Source of the DNA: Cyanobacteriota bacterium
GTDB lineage: Bacteria; Cyanobacteriota; Cyanobacteriia; PCC-6307; Cyanobiaceae
DNA length: 35,345 nt
Direction: 5' to 3'
Assembly: GCA_027620015.1 (NCBI GenBank)
Contig: JAQCGH010000018.1
Location: forward strand, 1 to 35,345
The position numbers and the translations under genes are program-made. This document shows, piece after piece, positions 8,536 through 17,682 of the stretch. A model generated the notes under the pieces. The model was not told the origin of the DNA and made no database searches. It worked only from the letters and a program-made list of their open reading frames with translations. Numbering within the stretch: position 1 is the first letter of the stretch; every line of letters begins with the position of its first letter.

Positions 8536-9744
8536 ATGCAGGTGCCTCCGTTCAGCCTCAGCGAGCAGATCCAGGAGCTGGGCGCGGCTCTAGATCAGGC
8601 CGTGCTCGAGGTACTACGCAGTGGCCAATACATCGGCGGCGCCACTATTTCTCGCTTTGAAGCCGACTTCGCCACCGCCTGTGGCGTGGCTCACGCCATC
8701 GGCTGCAACAGCGGCACTGATGCCTTGATTCTGGCCCTGCGGGGCTTGGGCATCGGCCCTGGCGATGAGGTGATCACTGCTTCCTTCAGCTTCTTTGCCA
8801 CCGCCGAAGCGATCAGCGCCGTAGGCGCCACGCCGGTGTTTGTGGATGTGGAGGAGAGCAGTTACCTGATCAATCTCGATCAGCTGGAAGCAGCGATCAC
8901 GCCGGCCACCCGGGCCCTGCTGCCGGTGCACCTGTTCGGGCGGCCCGTGGATATGGAGCGGGTGTGTGCCATCGCTGAGCGCCATGGCCTCAAGGTGGTT
9001 GAGGATTGTGCCCAGGCCACCGGTGCCAGCTGGGCGGGCCGGCCCGTGGGCAGCTGGGGGGATGTGGGCTGTTTCAGCTTCTTTCCCACCAAGAATCTGG
9101 GCGCTGCCGGCGATGGAGGGGCGATCACCTGCCGCGATGCCGATCTGGCCCAGGTCATGCGGGAGTTGGCGGTGCATGGCATGCCCCGCCGCTATCTGCA
9201 CACCGCCTTGGGATACAACAGTCGGCTCGACGCCATCCAGGCGACAGTCTTAAACGTCAAGCTGCCCTACCTGCCGCGCTGGGTAGAGCATCGTGGCGCC
9301 ATCGCCAGGCGCTACCACGAGCACCTAGCTGACCTCTCTGGCGTCGCCATGCCTGAGGCCGGGCCCGATGGCCACAGCTGGAATCAGTTCGTGTTGCGGG
9401 TGCCAGCCTGCCCAGCTGGGGTAAGGGCCTGCGGTGGTGACTCCAGCTGCATCCCTTCCGCCGACAGTGCTGCATTCGGCCTGCCGCAAGCCTGCTGCCG
9501 CGACTGGCTAAAGCAGCAGCTCCAGCAGGCTGGCGTCAGCACAATTATTTATTATCCGATTCCGATCCATCGCCAGCCGGCCTATGCCGATCTGGGCTAC
9601 GGCCAGGGATCCCTTCCGGTCACCGAGCGTCTCTGCACGGAAGTACTCAGCTTGCCGATCTTTCCGGAGCTCAGCGGCGAGCAGCAGCAGCGGGTTATTG
9701 AGGCGCTGAGCGCTGTGTTGGCTCAACCTTTGATGGTGGCGTAG
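8536..9744 (+). CDS. DegT/DnrJ/EryC1-type PLP sugar aminotransferase
   Basis: Probably transfers an amino group to a nucleotide-linked keto sugar, for O-antigen or extracellular polysaccharide. The 402-residue protein begins VPPFSLSEQIQEL and has AIGCNSGTDALILALRGLG, ASFSFFATAEAI, LLPVHLFGRP and VVEDCAQATGA. The PLP lysine is Lys186 in FFPTKNLGAAGDGG, and YNSRLDAIQA follows. The C-terminal domain has IIYYPIPIHRQPAY. The ATG at 8536 is chosen because the family begins there; in-frame upstream starts add an unconserved leader. An unusual cysteine-rich stretch (Cys292, 299, 305, 320, 321) interrupts the usual short link between NQFVLRV and RDWLKQQL. The 3' end overlaps phr by 22 bases. The exact sugar cannot be read from sequence. 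Confidence 0.88.
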   Translation: MQVPPFSLSEQIQELGAALDQAVLEVLRSGQYIGGATISRFEADFATACGVAHAIGCNSGTDALILALRGLGIGPGDEVITASFSFFATAEAISAVGATPVFVDVEESSYLINLDQLEAAITPATRALLPVHLFGRPVDMERVCAIAERHGLKVVEDCAQATGASWAGRPVGSWGDVGCFSFFPTKNLGAAGDGGAITCRDADLAQVMRELAVHGMPRRYLHTALGYNSRLDAIQATVLNVKLPYLPRWVEHRGAIARRYHEHLADLSGVAMPEAGPDGHSWNQFVLRVPACPAGVRACGGDSSCIPSADSAAFGLPQACCRDWLKQQLQQAGVSTIIYYPIPIHRQPAYADLGYGQGSLPVTERLCTEVLSLPIFPELSGEQQQRVIEALSAVLAQPLMVA

Positions 9745-11183
9745 AGGGCCTTGAAGCGTGCCTGCTGAATTTTGTGGTTCACCAGCGGAGCCGGGTAGCA
9801 CCGCCGCTCCAGCGGTGCGATCTCGCCACTGATCAGATCGCGGGTGGCCACGTGCCGCAGCTCCGGTAGCCAGGTGCGGATGTAGTTACCATCGGGATCA
9901 AACTTGCTTGCCTGGGTGGCCGGGTTAAAGATGCGCAGCGGTTTGGGGTCCATGCCGCTGCTGGCGCTCCACTGCCAGCCGCCATTGTTGGCGGCCAGGT
10001 CGCCATCCACTAGGCGCGCCATGAAGGCCGCCTCACCCCAGCGCCAGTCACAGATCAGGTCTTTTACCAGGAAGGAGGCCACGATCATGCGGCAGCGGTT
10101 GTGCATCCAGCCGCTCTCGTTGAGCTGGCGCATGGCGGCGTCGATGATCGGCATGCCTGTAAGGCCTTCGCGCCAGGCTTCAAACCCGTCTTGGTCGTTG
10201 TCCCAGGGGAAGGCGCTCCACTGGGGCCGGTAGGGCCCTTCGGCCAGCTCGGGAAAGTGAAAAAGTGCCTGCTGGTAAAACTCGCGCCAGGCCAGCTCCT
10301 GCTCCCACACCTGGATTGAGTGCAGCTCCTCCTCGCTGCGGGCCAGCTGCCGGGCCTGCTGGGCGGCGGCCCAGGCCTGGCGCGGGCTGAGCGTGCCGAA
10401 CTTGAGGGCGGCGCTGAGCCCTGAGGTGCCCGCTTCGCCGGGGATGTTGCGTCCCGGTTCGTAGCCAAGCAGCGCAATGGAGCGGCCATCGCCGTCGCAG
10501 AAGACCTGTAGTTGCTTTTGGGCTGCTTTTTCGCCGGGGCGGCAGGGGCAGAGCTCAGCACCCTTAAAGCCATGCTCCAGGTCGGGGCTCACCAGTGGCA
10601 GCTCACTGATCTGGGCGGAATCGCAATCCATCAGGGCGCTCGGCGCCGGCAGGGGATCCAGGCCACCCGAGGCGGCGGAACCTAGGGCGCTTGCCTCCTC
10701 CACCCAGCGGCGCCAACTGCGCCAGTAGGGCCCGTACACCCGGTAGGGGTCGCCGGCGCCGGTTTTGATGGCCTCCGGCGCCACCAGCAGCTGGTCCCAG
10801 TCGGCCAGCACCTTGCGCCCCTCCGCCTGCAGCGCCTGCGCCACCCGCCGGTCGCGCTCGCGCCCGAAGGGTTCCACGTCCCTGTTCCAGGCCACCACCT
10901 CAGCGCCCATGGCACCCGCCAGGCGGGGCAGTAGCTCGGCTGGGTCGCCGCGGAGGATCACCAGCCTGCTGCCGGCCTTCTGCCAGGCCTGTTGCAGCTC
11001 CCGCAGGCTCTCAGACAGAAACCACAGCCGCGCCGGGGCCATGCTGGGCTCCGAGAGGATGGTGGGATCCAGCACGAAAACCCCAGTCACCGCTCGAGTG
11101 GCGGCGGCGGCTGCCGCCAGGCCCCGGTTGTCGGCCAGACGCAGGTCGCGGCGATGCCAGAACAGCCAGCGCTCAGGAGCCAT
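9723..11183 (-). CDS. phr: Deoxyribodipyrimidine photolyase, class I CPD type
   Basis: Splits cyclobutane pyrimidine dimers using blue light and FADH-. The full-length 486-residue protein matches the roughly 484-residue cyanobacterial enzyme. The N-terminal antenna domain begins LFWHRRDLRLADNRGL. The FAD domain has LAWREFYQQALFHFPEL, GMPIIDAAMRQL, WMHNRCRMIVASFLVKDL, and DGDLAANNGGWQWSASSG. Tryptophans are present where the electron-transfer triad is expected. The cyanobacterial relatives use a deazaflavin antenna, which is likely here by homology only. It follows the Nudix gene with a one-base TAATG overlap, so it is the second gene of that transcript. It converges on the DegT gene with a 22-base overlap. 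Confidence 0.95.
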   Translation of the reverse strand: MAPERWLFWHRRDLRLADNRGLAAAAAATRAVTGVFVLDPTILSEPSMAPARLWFLSESLRELQQAWQKAGSRLVILRGDPAELLPRLAGAMGAEVVAWNRDVEPFGRERDRRVAQALQAEGRKVLADWDQLLVAPEAIKTGAGDPYRVYGPYWRSWRRWVEEASALGSAASGGLDPLPAPSALMDCDSAQISELPLVSPDLEHGFKGAELCPCRPGEKAAQKQLQVFCDGDGRSIALLGYEPGRNIPGEAGTSGLSAALKFGTLSPRQAWAAAQQARQLARSEEELHSIQVWEQELAWREFYQQALFHFPELAEGPYRPQWSAFPWDNDQDGFEAWREGLTGMPIIDAAMRQLNESGWMHNRCRMIVASFLVKDLICDWRWGEAAFMARLVDGDLAANNGGWQWSASSGMDPKPLRIFNPATQASKFDPDGNYIRTWLPELRHVATRDLISGEIAPLERRCYPAPLVNHKIQQARFKALYATIKG

Positions 11184-11743
11184 TAGATCCCCAGCAGTTG
11201 CTTTGCCCGCAGCCAGGCGGTGACACTTTTGCCGTCAAGGTATTCGTCGCCGCTGGCCAGGGCCGCATCAAGTTCGCTGGGCTCCATCAGCAACACCTCC
11301 AGGTCCTCGTCTTCGTCGCCGGCGGGGGGCTCAGCCAGGGGGCTTAGGTCGCGGGCCAGGAAGAGGTGGATCACCTCGTCGGAGTAACCCGGGCAGGGCA
11401 GCATCGCCCCCAGGGGATCCCAGCGGCTGGCGCTGTAGCCGGCCTCCTCCTGCAGTTCCCGCTGCATGGTGCTGAGTGGATCTTCACCCTCATCGAGGGT
11501 GCCGGCCGGAAATTCCAGCAGCCGGGTGGCCACGGCGAATCGGTATTGGCGCAACACCACAATTCGGCCGTCCGCGAGCACCGGCACAGCCAGGGAGGCG
11601 CCGGGGTGGCGGATCAAGCCAAAAGTGCCCACCACGCCCATCGGCAGCTCGACGCGGTTGACCTCAAAGCGGATCTTGCGGGCATCGAGCACCGCGGTGG
11701 TTTCCAGGTGACGCGAGGGCTCAGGAGCGGGGAGGGGCGCCAT
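11183..11743 (-). CDS. Nudix hydrolase, ADP-sugar/ADP-ribose pyrophosphatase type
   Basis: Likely cleaves a nucleoside diphosphate sugar such as ADP-ribose. The 186-residue protein has a complete Nudix box at about 81-103, G-x5-E-x7-REL-QE-EAGY, containing RELQEEAGY. The upstream VVLRQYRFAVATRLLEFPAG is the segment typical of the ADP-ribose branch, and the length also fits. The start ATG at 11743 begins MAPLPAPEPS. The stop codon and the phr start share one base (TAATG), which suggests coupling with photolyase. folK starts upstream and ends 43 bases before. The substrate is inferred from subfamily features. Confidence 0.9.
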   Translation of the reverse strand: MAPLPAPEPSRHLETTAVLDARKIRFEVNRVELPMGVVGTFGLIRHPGASLAVPVLADGRIVVLRQYRFAVATRLLEFPAGTLDEGEDPLSTMQRELQEEAGYSASRWDPLGAMLPCPGYSDEVIHLFLARDLSPLAEPPAGDEDEDLEVLLMEPSELDAALASGDEYLDGKSVTAWLRAKQLLGI

Positions 11744-11786
11744 GGCTGGGCTTGTCGCGGGTCGGTGGGCCCAGCATCGCGCAGGG

Positions 11787-12371
11787 CTACCCCAGCTGCT
11801 CGGGCCAGCCGGGTCTGCCAGCTAGCGCGATCACCGCGCACCCAGGTTCTGGGGCTAGGCCTGCCAGGGCAGCCAGCGGCGCCAGCACAAAGTCTCGCTG
11901 CCGCCATAGCGGGTGGGGCAACTGGAGGCGGGGGGTGTGGCAGCTCAGATCCCCCCACCAGAGCAGGTCGAGGTCGAGGCTGCGGGGGGTCCAGCGCGCT
12001 TGGCGCTCCCGGCCGAACTCTTGCTCCAGCGCTTGCAATTGCTCCAGTAGGGCTTCACCGGCTGCTGCCCTTGCCCCATCAGCTCCCAGCCCTGCCACCA
12101 GGCCGTCCACCACTAGGACCGCATTGATATAGGGCGGCTGGCCTGGGGGGCCGCCCACGGGTTCGGTCTCAAACAGTGGAGACCAGCGCAAGGCGGGGGG
12201 CTCCGAGCTGAGGCCCTGGCCCCACTTCCGCAGGCATGCTTCGAGCAGGGGCCGCACGGCGATCAGGGTGGCGATCGGGCTGCCGCAGTGGCTTGGCAGG
12301 TTGGCGCCTAGGGCGATGGCCAGGGTTGAAAATTCACTGCCGCTGGGCTGATCAGCGAGACTGGTTGTCAC
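11787..12371 (-). CDS. folK: 2-amino-4-hydroxy-6-hydroxymethyldihydropteridine pyrophosphokinase
   Basis: Transfers pyrophosphate from ATP to the pterin in folate synthesis. The protein shows the family opening [16 protein letters not shown], the segment [20 protein letters not shown], then YINAVLVV, and the signature [12 protein letters not shown] followed by [21 protein letters not shown] give the GTG at 12371 as start, which yields 194 residues and leaves 23 bases to chlD. An ATG at 12404 is possible, but it would overlap the chlD start head-to-head by 10 bases. The C-terminal extension [19 protein letters not shown] is longer than in E. coli. It lies upstream of the Nudix-phr pair and may be transcribed with it. 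Confidence 0.93.
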   Translation of the reverse strand: MTTSLADQPSGSEFSTLAIALGANLPSHCGSPIATLIAVRPLLEACLRKWGQGLSSEPPALRWSPLFETEPVGGPPGQPPYINAVLVVDGLVAGLGADGARAAAGEALLEQLQALEQEFGRERQARWTPRSLDLDLLWWGDLSCHTPRLQLPHPLWRQRDFVLAPLAALAGLAPEPGCAVIALAGRPGWPEQLG

Positions 12372-12394
12372 GTGAATCGAGTCCTGGCCCTCCC

Positions 12395-14494
12395 ATGGTT
12401 GCAAGCGGAGTTGCCAGCAGGGCTTTTCCCCTCGCCGCCATCACAGGGCATGGCACGCTTAAGTTGGCCCTGCTGCTGGCGGCGGTCGATCCAGGCCTGG
12501 GCGGGGTGGTGATCGCCGGTGGTCGCGGCACTGGCAAGTCGGTGTTGGCTCGGGGCCTGCACGCCCTACTGCCGCCTATCGATGTGCTGGATGTGGGCGG
12601 CCAGGCGCTCAACATCGATCCCCAGAGGCCCGATGACTGGGACGCCGCCACCTGCGCCCGACTGACCGAGTTCGGCGCCGAACCCAGCGCCCTGTTGCCC
12701 ACCGCAGTGGTGCCGGCGCCCTTTGTGCAGGTGCCCTTGGGCATCACCGAAGACAGGCTGGTGGGCTCGGTGGATGTGACGGCTTCGCTGACCAGTGGCC
12801 AGGCTGTTTTTCAGCCAGGGCTGCTGGCTGAAGCCCACCGGGGTGTGCTCTACATCGATGAGCTCAACCTGCTCGACGACAACGTCACCAACCTGTTGTT
12901 GGCGGCGGTGGGCAGTGGCGAAAACCGGATCGAGCGGGAGGGCCTCAGCCTGAGCCACCCCTGTCGCTGCCTGCTGATCGCCACCTTCAATCCTGAGGAG
13001 GGGCCGGTGCGCGATCACCTGCTCGATCGCTTCGCCATCTGCCTAAGTGCCAATCAGGTGCTGGAGCTTGAGCAGCGGGTGGAAATCACCCGCGCGGCGA
13101 TGGAGCAGGCCGAATCCAGCACCGACTTTGGCGCGCGCTGGCAGGAGGAAACCGATGCCCTGGCCACCCAGCTGCTGCTGGCGCGGCAGTGGTTACCGGA
13201 TGTGCAGATTGCCCGCGAGCAGATCGTGTATCTGGTGAATGAGGCGTTGCGGGGTGGGGTAGAGGGCCATCGCAGCGAGCTCTATGCCGTGCGGGTGGCC
13301 CGGGCCCATGCAGCCCTCAGCGGCCGTGATCGAGTCGAGGCCGACGATCTTCAAGTAGCAGTGCGCCTGGTGATTGCACCTCGAGCCCTGCAAATGCCGC
13401 CCCCCAATCCCGACCAGCCTCTGGAGCCACCGCCACCACCGCCGCCCCAGGGAGAGACACCGCCGCAGGAGCAAGAGCCGCCCGAGAACGAGCAGGAGCC
13501 CGAGGAAGACAACGACGATCAAGACGACGAATCTGAAGAAGACGAACCTGAAGAAGACGAACCTGAAGAAGACAGTCCCGAAGACCAGGCCCCGCCCCAG
13601 GTGCCTGAGGAGTTTCTGTTGGATCCGGAGGCCATCGCCATCGACCCTGACCTGCTGCTGTTCGCCTCGGCCAAGGCCAAGAGCGGCGGCAGTGGCAGCC
13701 GGGCGGTGGTGTTCAGCGATTCTCGCGGCCGCTATGTGAAGCCGATGCTGCCCCGCGGCCCGGTGAAGCGCATAGCTGTCGATGCGACCCTTCGGGCCGC
13801 AGCGCCATACCAGAAATCACGCCGCGAACGGGAGCCCCATCGCAAGGTGATCGTTGAAGACGGTGACCTGCGCGCCAAGCAGTTGCAGCGCAAGGCCGGT
13901 GCCCTGGTGATCTTCCTGGTGGATGCCAGCGGCTCGATGGCTCTCAACCGCATGCAGAGCGCTAAAGGGGCCGTGATCCGCTTGCTCACCGAGGCCTACG
14001 AAAATCGCGACGAAGTGGCCCTGATTCCTTTCCGCGGCGAGCAGGCCGAGGTGCTGCTGCCCCCCACCCGCTCGATCACCGCTGCGCGACGGCGCCTAGA
14101 GGCGATGCCCTGCGGTGGTGGCTCACCCCTGGCCCACGGGCTATCCCAGGCCGCCCGGGTGGGGGCCAACGCTCTGGCCACCGGCGATTTGGGCCAGGTG
14201 GTGGTGGTGGCGATCACCGATGGCCGCGGCAACGTGCCCCTAAGTCGCTCCTTGGGTCAACCCCAAATGGAGGGGGAGGAGCCGGTGGACCTCAAGGAGG
14301 AGGTGAAGCAGGTTGCCAGTAAGTACCGGGCCCTGGGCATCAAGCTGCTGGTGATCGACACCGAGCGCAAGTTCATCGGCAGCGGCATGGGCAAGGACCT
14401 GGCCGAGGCTGCCGGTGGCAAGTATGTGCAGCTGCCCAAGGCCAGCGATCAGGCCATCGCCGCCATCGCCATGGAGGCGATCAACGGGATTTAG
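12395..14494 (+). CDS. chlD: Magnesium chelatase subunit D
   Basis: With ChlI and ChlH it inserts magnesium into protoporphyrin IX, the first committed step of chlorophyll synthesis. The 699-residue protein has an N-terminal AAA+ domain with Walker A GGRGTGKS (42-49) and Walker [13 protein letters not shown] (about 150-161). A linker at about 334-406 is first proline-rich, then strongly acidic. The C-terminal von Willebrand A domain has the metal-binding motif D-A-S-G-S at 510-514. The ATG at 12395 gives the family N terminus [20 protein letters not shown]; a longer in-frame start at 12236 would read through folK and is rejected. It overlaps the MCE gene tail-to-tail by 14 bases. Confidence 0.96.
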   Translation: MVASGVASRAFPLAAITGHGTLKLALLLAAVDPGLGGVVIAGGRGTGKSVLARGLHALLPPIDVLDVGGQALNIDPQRPDDWDAATCARLTEFGAEPSALLPTAVVPAPFVQVPLGITEDRLVGSVDVTASLTSGQAVFQPGLLAEAHRGVLYIDELNLLDDNVTNLLLAAVGSGENRIEREGLSLSHPCRCLLIATFNPEEGPVRDHLLDRFAICLSANQVLELEQRVEITRAAMEQAESSTDFGARWQEETDALATQLLLARQWLPDVQIAREQIVYLVNEALRGGVEGHRSELYAVRVARAHAALSGRDRVEADDLQVAVRLVIAPRALQMPPPNPDQPLEPPPPPPPQGETPPQEQEPPENEQEPEEDNDDQDDESEEDEPEEDEPEEDSPEDQAPPQVPEEFLLDPEAIAIDPDLLLFASAKAKSGGSGSRAVVFSDSRGRYVKPMLPRGPVKRIAVDATLRAAAPYQKSRREREPHRKVIVEDGDLRAKQLQRKAGALVIFLVDASGSMALNRMQSAKGAVIRLLTEAYENRDEVALIPFRGEQAEVLLPPTRSITAARRRLEAMPCGGGSPLAHGLSQAARVGANALATGDLGQVVVVAITDGRGNVPLSRSLGQPQMEGEEPVDLKEEVKQVASKYRALGIKLLVIDTERKFIGSGMGKDLAEAAGGKYVQLPKASDQAIAAIAMEAINGI
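13535..13573 (+). repeat. 15-bp tandem repeat in the acidic linker of chlD
   Basis: The unit GAAGAAGACGAACCT occurs twice in full (13535-13549 and 13550-13564), followed by a 9-base partial copy. It encodes Glu-Glu-Asp-Glu-Pro repeats in the linker between the AAA+ and VWA domains. The unit length is a multiple of three, so copy-number change by slippage would keep the frame. Confidence 0.9.
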
Positions 14495-15362
14495 CTGCTG
14501 GGTACAGCTCATCGAAGAATTTGCCCAACCCCACGGCCACGCTGCGGATGCCGTCCATGAAGCGAGGATCGTCGGTGAGTTTGGTCACATCGCCCCCAAC
14601 TGAATTCCATTTGGCGGTGAGCTGCTCGGCATTGCTGACGGTGGCCTGCAGATTCTTCAGGGTCTGGGGATTGTCCAGGGCAGCGAGAACGCGGCGCAGG
14701 TGGGCGCTGCTGCTGTTGAGGTTGGTGATCGTGGGCTGGGCTGCCTTCAACGTTGAATCAATTTCTTTAACCAAGTTACGGCCATCCTTCATCAAGGCCG
14801 AGGTTTCTTTTGCAGTGCGCTCGAAGCTGCTGGCTGCCGTATCTACCTTGCTCAGAAGCTTCAATTGATCTGTTTCCATCAGCATCTTGTGCAACAGGCC
14901 GGTGACACTGGTGAGGCTGGGCCCCTGGATTCCCGCGATAGAGGCGCCATTGCAGATGGCTATGGAGTTATTGCAAGCCTTAGAGCGTGGGTTGGGAGAG
15001 CCTGGCGGCAACGCAGGACCACTGCTGATCAGGGCAACCTCTGCTTCACCACCAAGCAAGGAGGCTGCGCCGATCTCCGCCCGGGTAGGCCTCGCCAGAT
15101 TTAGATCGCCATTCACTATTTCCAGTTCTGCAACCACTGCCCCGGGTGTAACGGTGACGCGTCGCACGCTGCCAATTAATACCCCTCGGTAGGTCACAGG
15201 TGAGCGCTCTGCCAGGCCAGATGCTTCGGCAAAGCTGGCTTTAACGCTCCAGTTTTGTCTGCTTAGGGAGATGCCGCGCAACCAAAAGGAGAGACCTACT
15301 GCACTGCTGATAGCGGCTAGCAGGGATAAGCCAATAACTGCTTCGCGTATGCTGCGGCGCAT
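14481..15362 (-). CDS. MCE (MlaD-type) lipid-transport substrate-binding protein
   Basis: Probable periplasm-facing component of an MCE/Mla-like ABC lipid transporter, related to chloroplast TGD2. The 293-residue protein has one N-terminal membrane helix (about 8-28), then an MCE domain with [20 protein letters not shown] and [21 protein letters not shown] segment closes that domain. Two cysteines, Cys130 and Cys137, sit just after the MCE domain and could form a disulfide. The C-terminal half is polar, rich in Leu/Ser/Ala/Lys heptads and looks alpha-helical. The ATG at 15362 starts MRRSIREA just before the helix. It lies 4 bases after the ATPase gene, so they form an operon. No permease (MlaE-type) gene is nearby. 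Confidence 0.85.
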   Translation of the reverse strand: MRRSIREAVIGLSLLAAISSAVGLSFWLRGISLSRQNWSVKASFAEASGLAERSPVTYRGVLIGSVRRVTVTPGAVVAELEIVNGDLNLARPTRAEIGAASLLGGEAEVALISSGPALPPGSPNPRSKACNNSIAICNGASIAGIQGPSLTSVTGLLHKMLMETDQLKLLSKVDTAASSFERTAKETSALMKDGRNLVKEIDSTLKAAQPTITNLNSSSAHLRRVLAALDNPQTLKNLQATVSNAEQLTAKWNSVGGDVTKLTDDPRFMDGIRSVAVGLGKFFDELYPAAKSR

Positions 15363-15366
15363 GAAT

Positions 15367-16134
15367 TCAGAGCTCCGCAGGCTGCATTGGCCCGCGCAGA
15401 CTACCGCTCCTGAACTGCACCACGTAGGGATCGCTGCAGCTGCGATATTCCCCAACCGTGCCGCTCCAGCGGAATTGGCCGTCGTACAGCAGTACAACCC
15501 TTTCTGCAGAACGTTCGATGGTGCTGTGCACATGGCTCACCACCACAGAGGTGGCCCGGGCTACTTCTGTGGTGCGCACGATTAGATCTTCGATGCGGGT
15601 ACAAGCCATCGGATCCAGGCCTGCCGTGGGTTCGTCGAACAGCAGCAGGGGCATCTGTTCATCGGGTTTGGCCGGGTCGTCGATTAGGGCCCGGGCAAAG
15701 CTGACCCGCTTCTGCATGCCGCCGCTGAGCTCAGCAGGCATTTGCTCCTCGATGCCTTGAAGCCCCACCGCATGCAGTGCTGCGCCCACTCGCTCCCGTA
15801 TGTCTCGTTCAGTTAGGTGGCCGTGGCGATATAGCAGGAAGCCGACGTTTTCACGCACGGTTAGGGAGCCAAGTAGTGCCGGGTTTTGAAACACCAGACG
15901 TACGTCTGGTGGCTCGCGCTGGTCTAATCGCAGGTAGAATTGAGGGTTGCCATACAGGCTCAATCTGCCGCTGCTGGGCAGTTGCAGTCCCGCCAGCAGA
16001 CGCAGGATGGTTGACTTACCGGCTCCTGAAGGCCCAACCACCACCAGGCGCTCGCCGGGGGCGACGTGCAGATTTACTTGATCGAGTACGCAGTGTCTCC
16101 CCCAGAGCACGCTGAGGTTCTCCATTGCGGCCAC
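15367..16134 (-). CDS. ABC transporter ATPase, MlaF-type
   Basis: Energises the MCE transporter encoded just downstream. The 255-residue protein has Walker A GPSGAGKST (34-42), the Q-loop VFQNPALLGSLTVRENVGF, the signature LSGGMQKRVSFARAL, Walker B LLLFDEPTAGLDP and the H-loop VVSHVHS. The GGMQKR form of the signature is typical of MlaF-type ATPases. The GTG at 16134 is given as start; an ATG at 16125 is three codons further in and equally possible. The chloroplast counterpart would be TGD3. The permease must be encoded elsewhere. Confidence 0.9.
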   Translation of the reverse strand: MAAMENLSVLWGRHCVLDQVNLHVAPGERLVVVGPSGAGKSTILRLLAGLQLPSSGRLSLYGNPQFYLRLDQREPPDVRLVFQNPALLGSLTVRENVGFLLYRHGHLTERDIRERVGAALHAVGLQGIEEQMPAELSGGMQKRVSFARALIDDPAKPDEQMPLLLFDEPTAGLDPMACTRIEDLIVRTTEVARATSVVVSHVHSTIERSAERVVLLYDGQFRWSGTVGEYRSCSDPYVVQFRSGSLRGPMQPAEL

Positions 16135-16332
16135 AGGTGCTGCGGAGGAAGCCAGAGGGGTCCAAGGAAGAAGCTTTCCATCCTGGCTGTTTGCGGGGCC
16201 GATGGCTATCCGTAAAGTTCAGCCAATTGAGGCAGCGTCCTCCCCCGCCCCTTGCGCTCCTCTGCTCCGGTTTCTCGATTGCGGCGCTCTCGCCGACCGC
16301 TGCCGAAACCGGGCTGGCTGGGTCGCGGTGAT

Positions 16333-17682
16333 ATGCGCCATAAGGACTTGATGAGTCGCTCCCGGCAGGCTGCCCGCTGGTTGCAGCCTGGGTTAGTGGT
16401 GAAGCGCTGGGTGCTCACCTCCGGGTTGGGGTTATTGGTAGCCCTGCTCGGCGCGGCGGTGTGGGCCGATCTGCAGCCGATCTACTGGATGATCTCCAGT
16501 ATTCAGTGGCTGTTGGCTCAGGTCACCGGGGTTTTGCCCCGCAAGTTCACGGGCCCGTTGGTGTTGCTGGTTGGGGCTGTGCTGATCTGGCTGGGCCAGA
16601 GCCGCAGTTTTGGCTCCATTCAGAAGGCTTTGGCCCCGGAAAAGGACACCCTCCTAGTGGATGCCCTGCTGGCTCAGCGACGTCTCAATCGCGGTCCAAG
16701 CATCGTCGCTATTGGTGGCGGCACCGGTCTTTCCACTCTGCTCAGTGGACTAAAGCGCTATAGCGGCAATCTCACAGCCATCGTCACGGTTGCTGATGAC
16801 GGCGGTAGCAGCGGAGTATTGCGGCGGGAGCTCGGCGTGCAACCACCTGGCGACATTCGCAACTGCCTGGCGGCCCTGGCTCGGGAGGAACCCCTGCTCA
16901 CCCGGTTGTTCCAATATCGCTTCAAGGCTGGTAGCGGCCTTGAAGGCCACAGCTTTGGCAACTTATTTCTTTCAGCTCTCACTGCCATCACCGGCAATCT
17001 GGAATCGGCGATCACTGCCAGCAGCAGGGTGTTGGCGGTGCAGGGCCAGGTGGTGCCCGCCACCAACGCCGACGTGCGTTTGTGGGCTGAGCTGGAGAAC
17101 GGCGAACGCATCGAAGGCGAGTCAAATATTGGCCACGCCTCCAGTCCAATCGTGCGGTTGGGCTGCACGCCCGAACGTCCCCCGGCCCTACCCCGAGCGC
17201 TGGAGGCAATCGCAAATGCCGATTTGATTGTGTTGGGCCCGGGCAGCCTGTACACCTCGCTGCTGCCCAACCTTCTCGTACCCGAACTGGTGCAGGCCAT
17301 CAGCCGCAGCAAGGCACCGCGCCTATACATCTGCAATCTGATGACCCAGCCGGGCGAAACCGATGGGCTCGATGTAGAGGGCCATTTGCGGGCCCTTGAG
17401 GCTCAATTGGCCAGCCTTGGGGTGGAGGAGCGACTATTTACCGCTGTGCTCGCCCAAGAAGATCTGGGCAATTCCGCCCTGATTGACCATTACCGGCACC
17501 AGGGCGCTGAGCCGGTTGCTTGTAATACGCGCCAGTTGCGCCGCCAGGGCTACGAGGTGATGTTGGCACCGCTACAGGGATCTCGGCCTACAGCTACGTT
17601 GCGCCACGATCCCCGCAGTGTTGCTCTTGCGGTGATGCGATTTTTCCGTAATTACCAGCGCGGTAGCGGCTCCGCGTCCTAG
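16333..17682 (+). CDS. yvcK: YvcK/CofD-like protein with two N-terminal membrane helices
   Basis: Member of the gluconeogenesis-factor (YvcK) family, which binds UDP-N-acetylglucosamine and affects cell wall and carbon metabolism in Bacillus; the role in cyanobacteria is not settled. The 449-residue protein has two hydrophobic helices at about 27-46 and 74-90. The catalytic-fold domain follows, with [16 protein letters not shown] (about 126-141), [37 protein letters not shown] and [11 protein letters not shown]. The membrane segments are an addition to the soluble Bacillus protein. The ATG at 16333 is preferred to a TTG at 16252, which would add a basic, proline-rich leader; an ATG at 16351 is also possible. 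The stop overlaps that of ndhJ in a CTAG palindrome. Confidence 0.86.
   Translation: MRHKDLMSRSRQAARWLQPGLVVKRWVLTSGLGLLVALLGAAVWADLQPIYWMISSIQWLLAQVTGVLPRKFTGPLVLLVGAVLIWLGQSRSFGSIQKALAPEKDTLLVDALLAQRRLNRGPSIVAIGGGTGLSTLLSGLKRYSGNLTAIVTVADDGGSSGVLRRELGVQPPGDIRNCLAALAREEPLLTRLFQYRFKAGSGLEGHSFGNLFLSALTAITGNLESAITASSRVLAVQGQVVPATNADVRLWAELENGERIEGESNIGHASSPIVRLGCTPERPPALPRALEAIANADLIVLGPGSLYTSLLPNLLVPELVQAISRSKAPRLYICNLMTQPGETDGLDVEGHLRALEAQLASLGVEERLFTAVLAQEDLGNSALIDHYRHQGAEPVACNTRQLRRQGYEVMLAPLQGSRPTATLRHDPRSVALAVMRFFRNYQRGSGSAS

Noticed and set aside
8614-9201. Minus-strand open frame of 195 codons
   Set aside because: It is the shadow of the DegT aminotransferase gene and shows no family features.
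11180-11191. The 12-mer CCATTAGATCCC, found again at 29805-29816
   Set aside because: Both copies arise from a gene ending in Ile-stop that overlaps the next start by one base (TAATG). I judge this a coincidence rather than a mobile or control element.
11366-12127. Plus-strand open frame of 253 codons
   Set aside because: It runs antisense through the Nudix gene and folK. The product is low-complexity Ala/Gly/Pro with no domain.
13535-13573. Tandem repeat as a possible CRISPR or regulatory array
   Set aside because: The units are in frame within chlD, directly adjacent and without spacers, and encode the acidic linker.
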